Shown here one piece after another: positions 5,612 to 7,249 of a stretch of 7,249 bases of DNA. Within the stretch, counting starts at the first letter, position 1. Every line of letters starts with the position of its first letter. The position numbers were made by a program, and so were the translations under genes. Source of the stretch: Brevundimonas sp. UBA7534 (GTDB lineage Bacteria > Pseudomonadota > Alphaproteobacteria > Caulobacterales > Caulobacteraceae); assembly GCF_002479325.1 (NCBI RefSeq), contig NZ_DLMO01000001.1:1-7249 (forward strand). Reading direction: 5' to 3'. The notes under the pieces are model-generated. The model saw only the letters and a list, made by a program, of their open reading frames with translations, did no database searches and was not told the origin of the DNA.

Positions 5612-6286
5612 ATGAACCGCACCTTCGCCCCTGCCTTCGCCGCCGTCCTGGCGCTCGCCGCCTGCGGCCCGGCCGACGCCGACAACGGCGCGGCGCCCGC
5701 CAGCCCTTCCGCCGCCTCCGGACAAGACATGCCGCCCATCGCCCAGGTCGGCTTCAATGACCTGCTGCGCGATCCCGCAGCGCCCTTCATCGGCGCCGAG
5801 AACGCCGATGTGACCATCATCGGCTTCGTCGATTACAACTGCCCCTACTGCAAGAAGATGCAGCCTGAGATCGACGGCCTGCTGAAGGCGGACACCAAGG
5901 TGCGCGTCCTGTACAAGGATTGGCCGATCTTCGGCGACGTCTCGGAGACCGCCGCCCGGACCGCCCTCGCCGCCGCCTATCAGGGCAAGTACGAGGCCGT
6001 CCATAACGCCTTCATGCTGTCGCCGTCGCGCATCGGCGACCAGGCGGACATCACCCGTCTGGTCCAGTCGGCCGGCGTGGACATGGCGCGCCTGAATCAG
6101 GACCTGGCCGAACACCGCGCAGACATCGACGCGGTGCTGGACCGAAATGGTCGAGAAGCGGCGGCCCTGGCCCTGCAGGGCACGCCCGCCTTTATCATCA
6201 ACGGCAATCTGATCCCCGGCGGCATGCCCCAGGCGCAACTCGAAGCGGTGATCGGTCGTATCCGCTCCGGACAACCGCTGCGCTGA
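5612..6286 (+). CDS. DsbA-family thioredoxin-fold lipoprotein (DsbG/ScsC-like)
   Basis: This 224-aa exported protein has a lipobox (LALAAC, C18), so it should be lipid-anchored. G19 after the cysteine gives no inner-membrane retention signal by the enterobacterial +2 rule, which may not hold here. An Ala/Pro/Ser-rich tether (~19-42) precedes the thioredoxin-like domain with FVDYNCPYCKKM (C77, C80), a helical insertion (~108-170) and the cis-proline loop LQGTPAFIING (P192). DYNCPYCK with YKDWPIFGD and EAVHNAFM is the pattern of alphaproteobacterial DsbA/Com1/ScsC-like proteins. With DsbD encoded upstream it is more likely a reductase or isomerase (DsbG/ScsC role) than a DsbA-type oxidase, but sequence alone cannot settle this. 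ATG 5612 has GGAG (5603-5606) at 5-nt spacing and starts the signal peptide; the frame stays open upstream to 5006, but that part is antiphase to tlpA. It lies 23 bp after the tlpA stop. Confidence 0.9.
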   Translation: MNRTFAPAFAAVLALAACGPADADNGAAPASPSAASGQDMPPIAQVGFNDLLRDPAAPFIGAENADVTIIGFVDYNCPYCKKMQPEIDGLLKADTKVRVLYKDWPIFGDVSETAARTALAAAYQGKYEAVHNAFMLSPSRIGDQADITRLVQSAGVDMARLNQDLAEHRADIDAVLDRNGREAAALALQGTPAFIINGNLIPGGMPQAQLEAVIGRIRSGQPLR

Positions 6287-6294
6287 AGCCGACC

Positions 6295-7249
6295 ATGACC
6301 ACCCTGACCCTGCTCCAGCTGAACGACCTCCACGGCTATCTCGAGCCGCATCCCGAACTGGTGCGCACCGAAGGCGGCTGGCGGTTCGAACGGCTGGGCG
6401 GGGTCGCCCGCATCGCGCGCCTCTTCGAAGAGGCGCGCGCCGAAGGTGCATGCCTGACCCTGGACAACGGCGACACCTTCCATGGCACGCGGGTCGCCGT
6501 CGCCAGCCGGGGCGAGGCGCTGGTTCCGATCATGAACGCCCTGAAGATCGACGCCATGACGGCGCACTGGGAGTTCGCCTATGGCCCGGCGGGGTTCAAG
6601 GCGTTGGCGGCGGGACTGGATTATCCCGTCCTGGCCGCCAATGTCTTCCGCAAGGATGACGGCGCGCCGGAGTTCGACGGGCGGTGGGTGTTCGAGCGCG
6701 GCGGTCTGAGGATCGGCGTGATCGGCCTGGCCTGCCCCATCATCGACAAGACGATGCCCCCCGCCTTCTCTGAAGGCGTGCGGTTTGAAATGGGTGTGGC
6801 CGAAGCCCGCGAGCAGCTGCACCAGCTCCGCGAGGAAAAGGTCGATCTGGTCGTCCTGCTGTCGCACCTGGGCTTTCCGCAGGATCTGAAGCTGGCCGCC
6901 GAAACGCCGGGCATCGACGTGATCCTGAGCGGTCATACCCATAACCGCCTGCACGAACCGGCCCGCGTCGGCGACACCCTGATCATCCAGTCCGGCTGCC
7001 ACGGCGCCTATATCGGCCGGCTGGATCTGGAGATTGCAGAGGGCCGCGTGTGCCTGCGGCGCCATCGGCTCATAGCCGTGGACGCTGGCCCCGAAGACGA
7101 TCAAGTCGCCGGCTTGGTGGAGATGGCCCTGGCGCCCGAGCGCGAGCGTCTGGCGCGCATCGTCGGCCGCACCGCCATCCCCCTTCACCGCTACGCCATG
7201 GCCAGCGCGCCGATGGACGACGTCCTGCTGGCGGCGGCGGCGCAGGCGG
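6295..7249 (+). CDS. 5'-nucleotidase/SoxB-type metallophosphoesterase, N-terminal 318 codons
   Basis: The gene starts 8 bp after the preceding stop and runs off the window. Its N-terminal calcineurin-like phosphoesterase domain has the di-metal motifs in order: LQLNDLHGYL (D11, H13), LDNGDTFHG (D57, N58, D60), AHWEFAYG (90-97), LLSHLG (H191) and SGHTHNRL (H214, H216). This order is that of the UshA/5'-nucleotidase/SoxB superfamily. In most 5'-nucleotidases the third motif reads GNHEFD; here the HWEF-x-YG form, with RGEALVPIMNALKIDAM before it, resembles the thiosulfohydrolase SoxB. The protein starts straight into the first motif and has no signal peptide, unlike periplasmic UshA or SoxB. Most of the C-terminal substrate-binding domain lies beyond the window. 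The phosphoesterase call is firm. Nucleotide hydrolysis versus a sulfur-related reaction is open. The ribosome binding site is weak (GAAG, 6285-6288), so it may be read by coupling to the upstream gene. Confidence 0.88.
   Translation, partial: MTTLTLLQLNDLHGYLEPHPELVRTEGGWRFERLGGVARIARLFEEARAEGACLTLDNGDTFHGTRVAVASRGEALVPIMNALKIDAMTAHWEFAYGPAGFKALAAGLDYPVLAANVFRKDDGAPEFDGRWVFERGGLRIGVIGLACPIIDKTMPPAFSEGVRFEMGVAEAREQLHQLREEKVDLVVLLSHLGFPQDLKLAAETPGIDVILSGHTHNRLHEPARVGDTLIIQSGCHGAYIGRLDLEIAEGRVCLRRHRLIAVDAGPEDDQVAGLVEMALAPERERLARIVGRTAIPLHRYAMASAPMDDVLLAAAAQA

Noticed and set aside
5468..6451. 327-aa minus-strand open frame
   Set aside because: It lies antisense to tlpA and the DsbA-like gene, with low-complexity Arg/Gly/Ala content and no recognisable domain.
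6097..7188. 363-aa minus-strand open frame
   Set aside because: It is antisense to the DsbA-like gene end and the phosphoesterase gene, both with clear motifs; its composition is that of a GC-rich shadow frame.

Overview
The window is GC-rich (roughly two thirds G+C), with GC-ending codons and dense gene packing. This, with the protein styles seen, fits an alphaproteobacterium, most likely a Caulobacterales member such as Brevundimonas; that placement is inference. Protein identities come from motif recognition, not database search.

Layout. Bases 2-232 (+) are the C-terminal end of a Slt-type lytic transglycosylase. Converging on it is a 42-codon minus-strand ORF (240-368) with a good ribosome binding site and one predicted membrane helix. 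Bases 369-854 form a long intergenic stretch with a clearly AT-richer core (about 46% GC over 481-660 by hand count), several short repeats and hairpins, and a doubtful 26-codon ORF at its right end. From 2836 down to 855 (minus strand) lies an OmpR-family response regulator and its QseC-type sensor kinase, overlapping by ATGA. Divergently, from 2899 onward (+), runs a tight operon: dsbD, a TlpA-like membrane-anchored thioredoxin (ATGA overlap with dsbD), a DsbA/DsbG/ScsC-like lipoprotein with a CPYC site, and the first 318 codons of a 5'-nucleotidase/SoxB-type metallophosphatase that runs off the window.

How it works together. DsbD carries electrons from the cytoplasm across the inner membrane to periplasmic thioredoxin-fold partners. 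The two downstream genes encode such partners: one membrane-tethered (TlpA/DsbE/ScsD-like) and one lipid-anchored (DsbG/ScsC-like). The divergent two-component system is the obvious candidate regulator. The 62-bp gap between response regulator and dsbD holds a perfect CTTAAG-N5-CTTAAG repeat, the form of a PmrA/QseB box, almost equidistant from the two start codons. The arrangement recalls the Pseudomonas aeruginosa dsbRS-dsbDEG locus, described as copper-responsive, and the scsBCD copper-tolerance genes. The kinase here has exactly one cysteine, C80, in its periplasmic sensor domain, as expected if copper or thiol state is sensed there. The main hypothesis is therefore a copper- or redox-controlled periplasmic thiol-repair module in an alphaproteobacterium, with a SoxB-like phosphoesterase lacking a signal peptide attached to the operon.
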